Source: Desulfobulbaceae bacterium UBA5611 (GTDB lineage: Bacteria; Desulfobacterota; Desulfobulbia; Desulfobulbales; Desulfocapsaceae). From it: a stretch of DNA of 22,802 nucleotides. This document shows positions 7,657 to 16,143 of this stretch, in pieces (position 1 is the stretch's first letter; each line of letters begins with the position of its first letter). The position numbers and the translations under genes are program-made. The stretch is taken from positions 1 through 22,802 of the forward strand of contig DIKT01000053.1 of assembly GCA_002424635.1 (NCBI GenBank), in the 5' to 3' direction. The notes under the pieces were generated by a model, which saw only the letters and a list, made by a program, of their open reading frames with translations, was not told where the DNA came from and did not search any database.

Positions 7657-8856
7657 ATGCAAAAGACATTATTGGAATTGGCTATTGGCATTGTACTGGT
7701 GGCCATGACTGGACCGGCCAACGCCACCTCATGGCAGATGCAAACAAGCACCAGTGTTACCATTACCCAGATTGAGCCCCTGTTGGACTCCACGATTTAT
7801 CCCACTGGTTTCAATGACACGGGCCAGGTAATCGGCTATATGCAATTCGCCGATGGCGGCGGCCATGGTTTTGTCTGGGACGCTATCAATGGCATGACTG
7901 ATCTCAGTACTGCAGGCAGTAACTACAGCTCAGCTTTCGCTATCAATAATGCCGGCCAGGTAGCTGGCTATTATTTTTTGCCAGACAATAGCAGCTCTCA
8001 TGGTTATGTCTGGGATGCTGTAAATGGCATGACTGATCTCGGTACCCTTGGCGGCTCTTCCAGCCTTGCCGCTGTTATCAATAATTCCGGGCTGGTCGGT
8101 GGCGACTCCACGATTACAGGAGATAGCGGATATCATGCTTTTATCTGGCAGGCGGCTGCGGGCATGACTGATCTCGGCACCCTCGGGGGTACTACCAGCT
8201 CAGTCTATGGCATTAATGATCTGGGGCAGGTGGTGGGAGTGTCCGGTCTTACCGGCGATAACGAGGCCCATGCTTTTCTGTGGGATGCCGCCAATGGCAT
8301 GACCGATCTCGGCACCCTCGGTGATTCTTATAGCAATAGTTTTGCCTATGACATAAATGATGCCGGGCAGGTAGTTGGACGGTCGTCTCTGCCAAATAAC
8401 GGCCTGATGCATGCTTTTCTCTGGGATGGTGAAACTGGTATGACCAATCTCGGGACCATGGGCGGGACTTGGACTGAGGCTATGGGTATTAATAACTCCG
8501 GGCAGGTTGTGGGCTATTCGACCCTGTTGGATAATGAGGCCACCCATCCCTATGTGTGGGAAAATGGCATAATGTATGATCTCAATGATTTCATCACCAC
8601 TCTATCTATCGGTGATTTTTTAACGGGTCAGGGTTACCTGGGATCGGCATGGATTAATAACCTTTCACAAATACTGGTCCAATCAGATCTGGGCTATTGC
8701 TATATCATGACTCCTGGTTCAGCGGTACCGGAACCAGCCTCCATGCTGCTCATGGCCACCGGCCTGATCGGACTTATCGGAAGACACAGGAAGAGTTGTG
8801 GGACAGATGCCAGCAAGAACTCAAAGATTCCTGGTCTCCGTTCTTTTTTTCAATGA
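7657..8856 (+). CDS. secreted HAF-repeat protein with PEP-CTERM sorting signal
   Basis: This 399-residue protein has a Sec signal peptide (about residues 1-24, cleavage after ANA). A body of about six repeats of roughly 45 residues follows, each containing GMTDLGTLGG, IN..GQVVG and HAFLWD, which is the HAF extracellular repeat. Near residue 358 the motif VPEPAS begins a PEP-CTERM signal: a hydrophobic helix (MLLMATGLIGLIG) and a basic RHRK cluster. PEP-CTERM proteins are handled by exosortase/EpsH systems and are tied to exopolysaccharide production; none of those partners is in this window. The protein continues about 22 residues beyond the basic cluster, whereas such proteins usually end there. 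GGGAGGA precedes the ATG. Surface or matrix location is inferred; the binding target is unknown. Confidence 0.88.
   Translation: MQKTLLELAIGIVLVAMTGPANATSWQMQTSTSVTITQIEPLLDSTIYPTGFNDTGQVIGYMQFADGGGHGFVWDAINGMTDLSTAGSNYSSAFAINNAGQVAGYYFLPDNSSSHGYVWDAVNGMTDLGTLGGSSSLAAVINNSGLVGGDSTITGDSGYHAFIWQAAAGMTDLGTLGGTTSSVYGINDLGQVVGVSGLTGDNEAHAFLWDAANGMTDLGTLGDSYSNSFAYDINDAGQVVGRSSLPNNGLMHAFLWDGETGMTNLGTMGGTWTEAMGINNSGQVVGYSTLLDNEATHPYVWENGIMYDLNDFITTLSIGDFLTGQGYLGSAWINNLSQILVQSDLGYCYIMTPGSAVPEPASMLLMATGLIGLIGRHRKSCGTDASKNSKIPGLRSFFQ
7891..8470 (+). repeat. tandem HAF repeats visible at DNA level, unit 135-141 bases
   Basis: The sequence GGCATGACTGATCTCGG and close variants recurs at about 7891, 8026, 8161, 8296 and 8437, at steps of 135, 135, 135 and 141 bases. 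Each unit encodes about 45 residues. The core is well conserved and the flanks have diverged, which suggests internal duplication within the gene. Confidence 0.8.
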
Positions 8857-8906
8857 GACTGAACGTAGCTTTGAAGAAAATCGTGCTGTCGCTCGGAGCG
8901 TTCTGA

Positions 8907-9128
8907 CTAAAATTGGATCTGGCAAGTCTGGCTGCCATCATTTTCCTTGAGCCAGAGGAGGATCTTTTTTGAGCGTTTGCACCAGTCCCGCAGGTCTTTT
9001 TCAAAGGTGGGGCAATCGGCTGTCACTTCCAGCACATCACCGCGCTTCATTTTTACGGCCATCACGGTAATCTTCAGCGTAGGTTGCGGACATTTGAGTC
9101 CGCGGGCATCGAGTTGTTGAACGGCCAT
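8907..9128 (-). CDS. tusA: TusA/SirA-family sulfur carrier protein
   Basis: This 73-residue protein carries persulfide sulfur between enzymes in members of its family. The N-terminal motif LDARGLKCPQPTLKI contains the CPxP signature with catalytic Cys13. The protein has the expected two-layer alpha/beta length and a second region with GDVLEVTADCPTFEKDL. It is the last gene of the hydrogenase/HdrA string, four bases after mvhD, with GGGAGA before its ATG. This context suggests a partner in sulfur or heterodisulfide-type electron transfer rather than, or as well as, tRNA thiolation; that is inference. TusA-like genes are often found beside Hdr-like genes in sulfur-metabolising prokaryotes. Confidence 0.88.
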   Translation of the reverse strand: MAVQQLDARGLKCPQPTLKITVMAVKMKRGDVLEVTADCPTFEKDLRDWCKRSKKILLWLKENDGSQTCQIQF

Positions 9129-9132
9129 CTGC

Positions 9133-9570
9133 TCATTCTCCCTTCTTATTGTTTAGTTCGTCGACCATCTCCTGGATGATCCGAACAAATTTTTCTCCTT
9201 CCACTGCCGAGACGTGATCAAAGCGGCATCGGCTCCGCTTTATCCCCAGTTGTTCGAGAACCCTGAGGAGCAAGGTGTGGCGCTGGGCCGCCCGCAGATT
9301 CCCTTCTTTATAATGACAATCGCCGGGATGGCAAGCAAGGATCAGTACGCCGTCGGCACCCTGTTTAAAGGCCTGGAGGACAAACTGCGGCTCGACCCGG
9401 CCGCTACACATGACCCGGATGATCTGAAGATTAGCGGGATAGGCGATCTGCGCCGTCCCTGCTTTATCAGCCCCGGCATAGGAGCACCAATTGCACAGAA
9501 AACCGACGATCCTTGGTTGATAGGCGGCCTGGGCCACGTTCTTTTCCTTCTCCCTGATGAGTGCGGTCAT
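9133..9570 (-). CDS. mvhD: hydrogenase/heterodisulfide reductase iron-sulfur delta subunit (MvhD/FrhD-like)
   Basis: This 145-residue protein links the hydrogenase to HdrA through a [2Fe-2S] cluster. The family cysteines are visible: FLCNWCSYAGADKAG (Cys26, Cys29), MCSGRVEP (Cys55) and LACHPGDCHY (Cys80, Cys85). All are Cys codons, with no selenocysteine. Its ATG overlaps the hdrA stop in an ATGA arrangement (9567-9570), implying translational coupling. In methanogens MvhD sits between MvhAG and HdrA; the same gene set here supports the same wiring. It is full length. Confidence 0.92.
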   Translation of the reverse strand: MTALIREKEKNVAQAAYQPRIVGFLCNWCSYAGADKAGTAQIAYPANLQIIRVMCSGRVEPQFVLQAFKQGADGVLILACHPGDCHYKEGNLRAAQRHTLLLRVLEQLGIKRSRCRFDHVSAVEGEKFVRIIQEMVDELNNKKGE

Positions 9571-11525
9571 TTAAGCACCCCTTCGATTTCGGCCATGATC
9601 ATTTCCTTACTGAAGTGATTGGCCGCAATGGCCCCCATGGGACAGGCAGCCGCGCAAGTACCGCAGCCCCGGCAGAGATGGGGATTGATCTCGGACACCC
9701 CTTTTTCTGCGTCAAAACTGATGGCGCGATAGGGGCAGACCCCGTTACAAATCCGACAGCCGGAGCATTTATCCGCCTGCACGGAGGCAAAAAGGGGATC
9801 AAGGCTGATCTTCTGACCGCTGACCAGTTCGGACAGGATGTAGCCGGAAGCGGCCATTCCCTGGTTAACGCTGTCCCGAATGTCGGCCGGAGATTGGCAG
9901 GTCCCGGCCAGATAAATACCGCGCAGTTTGCTGCGGGCCGGATCAAGGCGGCTATGTTCGGCATCAAAAAAGCCGAAACGATCAAGGCCAAGATCCAGCG
10001 CTGTACCAAGCTTGAGGGTGTCGGCAGCCGGTATCACCGCCGGACAGAGAACCACCAGATCCGCCGTGATAGCTTCTTTTCCCAGCATGCTCACCATTTG
10101 TCGACCATTTTCTCCTGTATTAACTGCCAGGTCAGGCAGCTGTTCATAACGATGAAAAAAACTCTGCGGATTGTGACGAGCGGCCTGGTAAAGGGCTAGC
10201 CCTTCCTTACCGGGACAGACGACCTCCCGGAACAGATGATGGACCTCAGCCTCCGGCAATTTTTCTGCCAATAGATGATTGAATTTAAAGGCCAGCTGAC
10301 AACAGATCCCGGAACAATAAGGTTGATGCTGATCATCAAGGGAACCGACGCAATGGATAAAGGCCACGGAGCCAGGCGGCTCGCCTTTGGTAGTGACAAT
10401 GTCGCCGCCGGTTGGTCCATTGGCGGCCAGCATCCGTTCAAACTCCAGGGCGGTTCTCACTTCCGGCAGCCGCCCATAACCCAGGTTGGCGAATTGGCGG
10501 CAGTCATACAGTGAGGCCCCGATGGCCAGGACAATCGCCCCGACCTGGCGGCTGATTATCTGCTCCTGGTGATTATGGTCAATGATATCTGCGCCCATCG
10601 GACAGGCATCGCTACAGAGCCGGCAAGCACTCCCTTCGGTAAATCGCAGGCACAGGTCAGGATCGATGTAGGGGACGCTGGGCAGCCCACCGAAAAAGGG
10701 GAAGGCGATGGCTTTTTTGTCGTCTAGGCCGCCGTTGAAGGGATTGGGTCCACTGATCGGACAGGGCTCGAAACACTCGCCGCAGCCGATGCAGCGATGG
10801 GGGTCGACATAGCGTGGCCGTTGGCGGATGGTGACGGTGAAATTTCCTATAAACCCGGTTACTTCTTGCAGCTCAGCCATGGTCAGCAACTCGATTTTTT
10901 CGGCATGGCGGCCATGTAAGATATCGCCCATGACCGGCTCCAGCAGACAGGAACCACATTCCAGTTCGGGAAACAAATCCTCACACAAGACCGGCAAACC
11001 GCCGATAACCGGCGATTTTTCTACCAGAATCACCTCCCGTCCGGCCTCGGCCAGCGCTGTTGCCGCCTTGAGCCCGGCTGGCCCGGCCCCAATCACCAGT
11101 ACCGCCGGACTGATCTCCAGGGTAAGCCTCTCCAATGGCTGGTGGAGCACGACCCGCTTGAGCGCCGTGTTAAGGGCCAGAATCGTTTTGTGCACGGCCT
11201 GTTCTTTATCGGCCGTCACCCAGGCAATATGTTCACGGATGTTGACCATCTGGAAGAGGTAGGGGTTTAACCCGGCCTCTGCCATGACCCCTTGAAAGGT
11301 CGTTTCATGCTCCCGCGGCGAACAGGCGGCGATTACCACCCGCTCCGGTTTTAGCCGGGCCAGATCTTCCTGGAGAAACTCCTGGCCTTCCTCCGAACAG
11401 AGAAAAGGGCCGACCGTGAAGCTGCAGTCCTCCCCGGCGCTCTTGAGGGCCTGTTTAACCTCTTCCGCATCAATCCGGTCACTGATATTGGTGCCGCAGG
11501 TGCAAAAATAAACCGCTGTTTTCAT
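9567..11525 (-). CDS. hdrA: HdrA: FAD and iron-sulfur electron-transfer (bifurcation-type) subunit
   Basis: This 652-residue cytoplasmic flavoprotein is the HdrA subunit of heterodisulfide reductase-like complexes. An N-terminal cysteine domain (CTCGTN near residue 8, plus Cys43 and Cys68) precedes an FAD-binding domain with GAGPAG (146-151) and VEK...GG. Ferredoxin motifs follow at CIGCGECFEPCP (245-256) and CRLCSDACP (301-309). Two more lie at the C-terminus: CSGCRICNGVCP (587-598) and CRGCGTCAAACP (618-629). The length is typical of stand-alone HdrA. AAGGTAATAGT precedes the ATG, 12 bases after the protease gene. HdrB and HdrC, which carry the disulfide-reducing site in methanogens, are not encoded nearby, so the final acceptor is unclear. 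Ferredoxin reduction by electron bifurcation is plausible but not shown. Confidence 0.95.
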   Translation of the reverse strand: MKTAVYFCTCGTNISDRIDAEEVKQALKSAGEDCSFTVGPFLCSEEGQEFLQEDLARLKPERVVIAACSPREHETTFQGVMAEAGLNPYLFQMVNIREHIAWVTADKEQAVHKTILALNTALKRVVLHQPLERLTLEISPAVLVIGAGPAGLKAATALAEAGREVILVEKSPVIGGLPVLCEDLFPELECGSCLLEPVMGDILHGRHAEKIELLTMAELQEVTGFIGNFTVTIRQRPRYVDPHRCIGCGECFEPCPISGPNPFNGGLDDKKAIAFPFFGGLPSVPYIDPDLCLRFTEGSACRLCSDACPMGADIIDHNHQEQIISRQVGAIVLAIGASLYDCRQFANLGYGRLPEVRTALEFERMLAANGPTGGDIVTTKGEPPGSVAFIHCVGSLDDQHQPYCSGICCQLAFKFNHLLAEKLPEAEVHHLFREVVCPGKEGLALYQAARHNPQSFFHRYEQLPDLAVNTGENGRQMVSMLGKEAITADLVVLCPAVIPAADTLKLGTALDLGLDRFGFFDAEHSRLDPARSKLRGIYLAGTCQSPADIRDSVNQGMAASGYILSELVSGQKISLDPLFASVQADKCSGCRICNGVCPYRAISFDAEKGVSEINPHLCRGCGTCAAACPMGAIAANHFSKEMIMAEIEGVLK

Positions 11526-11537
11526 ACTATTACCTTT

Positions 11538-12002
11538 TCAATTACTCAATCGCAGGGCTGATACTACCGCCACCACTGCCGCCGGCAAGGCCGCCCGCAC
11601 CGCCGGGCTTAATTCTTCGCTGAAGATTTCCATCTCCAAAGCCTCAATACCGATAATGGTAATCTCTTGAGGTATGGCCAGACCCAGGTCGCGGGCCAGG
11701 GTCAGGATGGTGCCGAGATCACCGTCGTGGGCGCAAAAAGTATGGCGGGTCCCGCTCGCCGCGGCCAGGGGAAAGACCCTGATGCTTCCGGCTGGCTGCT
11801 GACCGCTCTTCATGGCGTCAATGATGATTGCCCGCCGGTAGCCGGCAATAGCCTCCATCAACCGCAGCCCCCCGGCATAGACAGTGATCACCTCAATGTC
11901 CATCTCGGACTGCAGTTGTTGCCGGACCAGGGCGGCCACCTGGATGCCCACCCCGTCATCACTTAAAATAGGGTTGCCCAGACCGACCACTACCGTCTGC
12001 AT
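11538..12002 (-). CDS. hydrogenase maturation protease (HyaD/HycI/FrhD family)
   Basis: This endopeptidase removes the C-terminal tail of the NiFe hydrogenase large subunit after nickel is inserted. The sequence has the family N-terminus VVVGLGNPILSDDGVG with the nickel-sensing acidic residue, IIIDA in the middle, and CAHDGDL with the conserved histidine. From ATG 12002 it is 154 residues, a typical length. A GTG at 12011 would add MID and overlap the mvhA stop; I prefer 12002 because family proteins begin close to the beta-strand VVVGLGNP. It follows its probable substrate gene by one base. The C-terminus ends in a hydrophobic alanine-rich helix. Confidence 0.9.
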   Translation of the reverse strand: MQTVVVGLGNPILSDDGVGIQVAALVRQQLQSEMDIEVITVYAGGLRLMEAIAGYRRAIIIDAMKSGQQPAGSIRVFPLAAASGTRHTFCAHDGDLGTILTLARDLGLAIPQEITIIGIEALEMEIFSEELSPAVRAALPAAVVAVVSALRLSN

Positions 12003-12003
12003 A

Positions 12004-13488
12004 TCAATCACGGCTCATGATGCGCTGAGTAGCCCCATGCGGATCGCGAACCGTCACGATGAGCGGCATTTTCCCCACTGCTGCATGGGTGGCGCAGGAC
12101 AGACAAGGGTCGTAGAGCCGGAAGGCCATTTCAATCCGATTGAGCATCCCTTCCTCGATGATTTTGCCGGCAGTGATATTCTGCTGGGCCGCTTTTTTGA
12201 TACTCATGCTCATGGCCGCATAATTATTAGTGGTGCCGACGATCAGGTTGACTTTAGTCAGCACGCCGCGCTCATCCGCCTCATAGTGATGGGTGAGAGT
12301 ACCGCGGGGTGCCTCGACGCAGCCTATACCCCGGCCCGTCACCGCTCCGGGCGGGGTGCGGAGATCAGGGGAGATGATCTCCGGGTCTTCGGCCAGTTCG
12401 AGCATCCGCTCCGCGGCATAAAGCATTTCCACCAGCCGGGCCCAATGGGTTGCCAAACGCAGATGGATCGGCTGGTAGCGCCCGTTTATTTTCTTGCTGC
12501 CAAGGGTTTCGAAAAAACGTTCGAATTCGCCCTGTGCCCCCGGAGTAGCCAGCCGGTCGGCAACATTCAAGCGCGACAGCGGTGAGGCAGTATAAACCCC
12601 GCTATCCTTGCCGTCAGTGAAGCCTTGCCAACCAACGGCCCGCAGATAAGGATACTTGAGATAACTCCATGGTTCTACTCGCTCGGCAATATGGCGGGCG
12701 TAGTCATCGGGATGATAGTTAAGGAATTCCTCTCCTTCCGGCGAGACCACCCGCACCGTGCCTTCATAAAAATTCATGCGGTTGTCGGCATCCACCAGGC
12801 CCATGGAATAAGTTCGATGGACATAGGTATCGCCGGTGATCATCTCCAGATGGGCCGGATTGCCCAGGACAATTTTGTCGAAGAGCTGCAGGGTGAACCG
12901 GGCAAAATCGATGTTCTGCCGGGCAATGGCGACGATTTCATCCCGTTCCGTCGAGGTCAGCGGCCGGCTCCAGCCGCCCGGCAGTCCGGCAACCGGATGA
13001 ATAGGCCGCCCGCCGATGGTCTTGATCACCTGATGATTACGAGCCCGGCAGTCGATCACCTGCCGGCCGATATCGAGTCCGACCTTGCGGATGACCCCGA
13101 GGATGTTCCGCTCCGCCGGCGGGGCATCCGGACCCAGGATGAAGTCGGGTCCGCCTAAGGCGTAAAAATGGGTCGTGTGATCGGTGATGAAAAAGGCCAT
13201 ATACAACAATTCGCGGACTTTTTTGGCCGCCGGCGGCGGGTTGGCGGCAAACAGGGCGTCCAACGCTTTAGAGGCCGCTATGTGGTGGGCCTCGGGGCAG
13301 ACCCCGCAGATCCGGTTGGTAATCAGCGGCATCTCTTCGGCCTGTCGACCGATACAGAATTGCTCGAAGCCGCGTAACTCCGGGACCTGAAAATAGGCGT
13401 CAGCCACATCTCCGTCTTCATCAAGAAAAATGTCGATCTTGCCGTGCCCTTCCAGCCTGGTGATGGGGTCAATACTGATCCGCTTCAT
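12004..13488 (-). CDS. mvhA: NiFe hydrogenase large (catalytic) subunit, Group 3c Mvh-type
   Basis: This 494-residue subunit carries the Ni-Fe site that oxidises H2 or evolves it. The N-terminal nickel ligands are in RICGVCPEAHH (Cys61, Cys64) and the C-terminal ligands in DPCLSCATH (Cys462, Cys465, His468). A 26-residue tail follows His468 and is the expected target of the maturation protease encoded next. The start MKRISIDPITRLEGHGKI is the canonical N-terminus. All ligand positions are Cys, so this is not a NiFeSe enzyme. Its ATG overlaps the mvhG stop by four bases. With MvhG, MvhD and HdrA it matches methanogen Mvh and related sulfate-reducer enzymes. No signal peptide is seen, so the enzyme is cytoplasmic. 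Confidence 0.95.
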   Translation of the reverse strand: MKRISIDPITRLEGHGKIDIFLDEDGDVADAYFQVPELRGFEQFCIGRQAEEMPLITNRICGVCPEAHHIAASKALDALFAANPPPAAKKVRELLYMAFFITDHTTHFYALGGPDFILGPDAPPAERNILGVIRKVGLDIGRQVIDCRARNHQVIKTIGGRPIHPVAGLPGGWSRPLTSTERDEIVAIARQNIDFARFTLQLFDKIVLGNPAHLEMITGDTYVHRTYSMGLVDADNRMNFYEGTVRVVSPEGEEFLNYHPDDYARHIAERVEPWSYLKYPYLRAVGWQGFTDGKDSGVYTASPLSRLNVADRLATPGAQGEFERFFETLGSKKINGRYQPIHLRLATHWARLVEMLYAAERMLELAEDPEIISPDLRTPPGAVTGRGIGCVEAPRGTLTHHYEADERGVLTKVNLIVGTTNNYAAMSMSIKKAAQQNITAGKIIEEGMLNRIEMAFRLYDPCLSCATHAAVGKMPLIVTVRDPHGATQRIMSRD

Positions 13489-14477
13489 GACTTTACTCTC
13501 CCGCCCAGAATGGAGCCGGCCAGACTGTATTTATAAAATGTTCCCGCATAATCGGGAATGGTGTCGAGCAGGGCGGCAAGCTGCCCGGCAATTTCTGCCT
13601 CGCTTTTACCCCGACAATCGCCAGGGTCAAGGATCGAGCCCAAGGCGGCGATCATCGCCGCCCCCTGATCGGCTACCCCTGCAGGTGGGCCGTAACAGCC
13701 GCTGCAGGGCATATTGGCCTGCGGGCAGGGAGCACCGCAGCCGTCACGAGTGGCGATACCCATGCAGAGCAGCCCCTGCTCCAGCAGACAGATGTCCGGC
13801 TCTGGTGTTATCTCTGAGGTGCGGTAGAATCGCGCAATCTTTTTTTCGCCTTTACGGCGGGAACATTCATGACAGACCGACAGCTGACCGGCCCCCAGCG
13901 TGCTGCCCGGAGGCGGCAGTGGTTGGCCGGCAGCAACGGCTGCCACCACATTCCAGATCTGATGGGCTTCCGGTGGGCAGCCGGGGATAAAATAATCCAC
14001 CGTGACCACCTGCTTAAGCGGCAGTACCCGGTCATAAAAAACTGGCAGCTGCAAGGTGCCGCCGGCTACCTCACTGCTTGGTAAAGGCAGGATGCCCTCG
14101 GGGTTATCGATGGTCGGGTTATCAAGATAAACCGTCCGCAGCAGCTCTTCCCGAGTGGACAGATTAGCCAGACCGGGAATTGAACCCTCGGTAGCACAAG
14201 TGCCGAAGGCAATCAGCAGCCGGGACTTGCGCCGCAACAGGCGGGCCATCTCCTCATTTTCAGCAGTACGGATCGCCCCATTAAAAAAGGTGACGGCGAT
14301 TTCCTGATCGGGCAAGGCCTCAATCGTACTTATTTTGGTATCGAGCAGGCAGGGACAGAAGAAAAAATCAAAGGCGGCGTCCAGATCGAGAATTTTTTCA
14401 TGCAGGTTCACCACGGCAATCTCACAGCCGCCGCAGGAAGCAGCCCAGTACATCGCCAGTTTCGGCTTATCAGCCAT
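13485..14477 (-). CDS. mvhG: NiFe hydrogenase small subunit, Mvh-type
   Basis: This 330-residue subunit carries the iron-sulfur relay of the hydrogenase. The proximal cluster ligands are visible: AASCGGCE (Cys15, Cys18), FGTCATEGS (Cys94) and PGCPPEAH (Cys167). Further cysteine groups (CHEC, then GCGAPCPQANMPCSGC) supply the other clusters. There is no Tat signal, in line with a soluble Group 3 enzyme. AGAGAGGTTAAT precedes the ATG, so its ribosome site lies inside the last codons of the upstream GGDEF gene; the intergenic gap is a single base. That placement makes co-expression with the chemosensory genes likely. The identity is secure. Confidence 0.94.
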   Translation of the reverse strand: MADKPKLAMYWAASCGGCEIAVVNLHEKILDLDAAFDFFFCPCLLDTKISTIEALPDQEIAVTFFNGAIRTAENEEMARLLRRKSRLLIAFGTCATEGSIPGLANLSTREELLRTVYLDNPTIDNPEGILPLPSSEVAGGTLQLPVFYDRVLPLKQVVTVDYFIPGCPPEAHQIWNVVAAVAAGQPLPPPGSTLGAGQLSVCHECSRRKGEKKIARFYRTSEITPEPDICLLEQGLLCMGIATRDGCGAPCPQANMPCSGCYGPPAGVADQGAAMIAALGSILDPGDCRGKSEAEIAGQLAALLDTIPDYAGTFYKYSLAGSILGGRVKS

Positions 14478-14478
14478 A

Positions 14479-16143
14479 TTAACCTCTCTGGGCCGCCGGC
14501 TGGCCGGCCGCCGCGATCATGACCCGATTGCGGCCGGCCGTCTTGGCCTGGTAGAGGGCTTCATCAGATGCCTTGCACAGGGCTTCGCCACTTTGGTAAT
14601 CGGCAAGCGAGGCAATCCCGACACTGAAACTGCAGGTAAAGGTTTCTCCTTTACCATCGAAGCTGATCGCGGCAAAACTCTCGCGTAAACGATCAAGCAG
14701 AAGCAGGGCCGCGTTTTTGCTGCAGCCGGGAAGCACTACCGCAAATTCTTCGCCGCCGAAACGACCGATTATGTCGCCGGCCCGGAGCCGTTGTTTCATC
14801 AGACCAGCCAGGGCGATCAGCACGCGATCACCGGTCTGATGGCCCCAGGTATCATTGACCTTTTTGAAGAAATCGACATCGATCATTGCAAAGCAGAGCT
14901 CGCTTTCAAGCCGTAACGCCTGGGCGATGGCTGCTTCCAGATGTTCTTTAGTGGTCGTATGGTTGTAAAGACCAGTCATCCCGTCACGGACCATCAGGGC
15001 CTTCATATTGCGCATCCGCTCAGCCCGCACGGTTACCGAGGAGATCAGATGGCGGGGTTTAATCGGCTTGATCAAAAATTCATCTCCGCCCATACCCATG
15101 GCTTCGAACTGAATATCGGCATCAGTTTCACTGGACAGAAAGACAATGGGCAGACTGTAATAAGAAGGAATCTGCCGGATAGTCCGCGCCAGTTCCATGC
15201 CGTTGCAGCCCGGCATATACATATCCATCAGGATCAGGTCCGGCCGGAAATCCAACAGCGGATTCATGATCTGCAGCGGATCATGAATCCGCATGGTTGT
15301 CATACCCGCCTCCTCCATGATCAAGGCATGCACCTCCGATAAATGGAGATCGTCATCAATAATTAAAATCCGGTAGGGATCGCTCGCACTGACCCTGGTC
15401 AGATTGCCGAGAGTGGCGCAAAGCTCGGTGGCCTTGACCGGTTTGATAAAATAGGCATTGCCACCGGCCCGGGCGGCAGCGAGTCGAAAAGAAATATCAT
15501 CCTGGATTGAGATAAAGGCGGTCGGGATGTTCAACCCTTCCTCTTTGATGCGGGCCATGACTTCACTGCCACCGAAGGGGCAGTCAGGATACATCATATC
15601 CATGACAATGCCGGCGGGGACATGGTCCTGTACTGCCCGATAGAGCTCTTCGGGGTCGGCAAAAGGAATGACCTCAAAACCAAAGCAGGCGATCTGGGTT
15701 ACCAGGTTCAGGCGCTGGAAGTCATCATCCTCACAGAGATAAATAACTTCGGCGGTTGTTTTGAGCTCAGGAGCGATACGTTGAGACGCTGGCGGCTGGA
15801 GTTGATCTGTCTTGAGATTATCTGCTTCTGTTGCCACTTCCAGCAGCAGCAGATAGGCCTGGAACTGGCGATGCCACCGATCATCGGGCATGCTGTCTTG
15901 CTCCATTGCCTTTTTGGCGAACTTTTCGGCCACCGCCGCCGCGGCTGCCATTTCGCGCAGACCGAAGGCCGCACCGGCCCCCCGCAGGGTATGCAGCCGG
16001 CGGTGCAATTCCTCCAGAGTGGTCCCCTCCTCTTCCTGGACAAAAAGTTGGTAGCTCCGCTGGATAGCCGTCAGTTGGGCAGGAATCTGCTTGATAAAGG
16101 AATCACGAATCTTCTGCAGTTTATCGTGCACAGATTGAATCAT
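14479..16143 (-). CDS. HPt-REC-REC-GGDEF response regulator (diguanylate cyclase output of the chemosensory system)
   Basis: This 554-residue cytoplasmic protein is the probable output of the Che cluster. Domains in order: an HPt-like domain with LHTLRGAGAAFG (His51); a first receiver with CEDDD (138-142), Asp182 and Lys234; a second receiver with IIDDD (261-265), Asp307 and Lys359; and a GGDEF cyclase at about 385-545. The catalytic loop is GGEEF (463-467) and the RxxD inhibitory site is intact as RAGD (454-457). I chose ATG 16143 because it overlaps the stop of the preceding receiver gene (ATGA); a longer frame adds ten residues without support. WspR of Pseudomonas is a simpler REC-GGDEF in the same genetic position. 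Phosphorylation by the hybrid CheA is inferred. Confidence 0.92.
   Translation of the reverse strand: MIQSVHDKLQKIRDSFIKQIPAQLTAIQRSYQLFVQEEEGTTLEELHRRLHTLRGAGAAFGLREMAAAAAVAEKFAKKAMEQDSMPDDRWHRQFQAYLLLLEVATEADNLKTDQLQPPASQRIAPELKTTAEVIYLCEDDDFQRLNLVTQIACFGFEVIPFADPEELYRAVQDHVPAGIVMDMMYPDCPFGGSEVMARIKEEGLNIPTAFISIQDDISFRLAAARAGGNAYFIKPVKATELCATLGNLTRVSASDPYRILIIDDDLHLSEVHALIMEEAGMTTMRIHDPLQIMNPLLDFRPDLILMDMYMPGCNGMELARTIRQIPSYYSLPIVFLSSETDADIQFEAMGMGGDEFLIKPIKPRHLISSVTVRAERMRNMKALMVRDGMTGLYNHTTTKEHLEAAIAQALRLESELCFAMIDVDFFKKVNDTWGHQTGDRVLIALAGLMKQRLRAGDIIGRFGGEEFAVVLPGCSKNAALLLLDRLRESFAAISFDGKGETFTCSFSVGIASLADYQSGEALCKASDEALYQAKTAGRNRVMIAAAGQPAAQRG

Noticed and set aside
7891..8470. Regularly spaced repeats considered as a CRISPR array
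   Set aside because: The period of 135 bases is too long, the units stay in one reading frame and encode HAF protein repeats.
8836..8850. T-rich run near the end of the PEP-CTERM gene as a terminator
   Set aside because: It lies inside the coding frame before the stop and has no GC-rich stem in front of it.
9561..10199. Plus-strand open frame of 212 codons
   Set aside because: It is antisense to hdrA, which has complete FAD and ferredoxin motifs.
12004..14477. Possible selenocysteine hydrogenase (NiFeSe)
   Set aside because: All nickel and cluster ligand positions are Cys codons and there is no in-frame TGA before the real stops.
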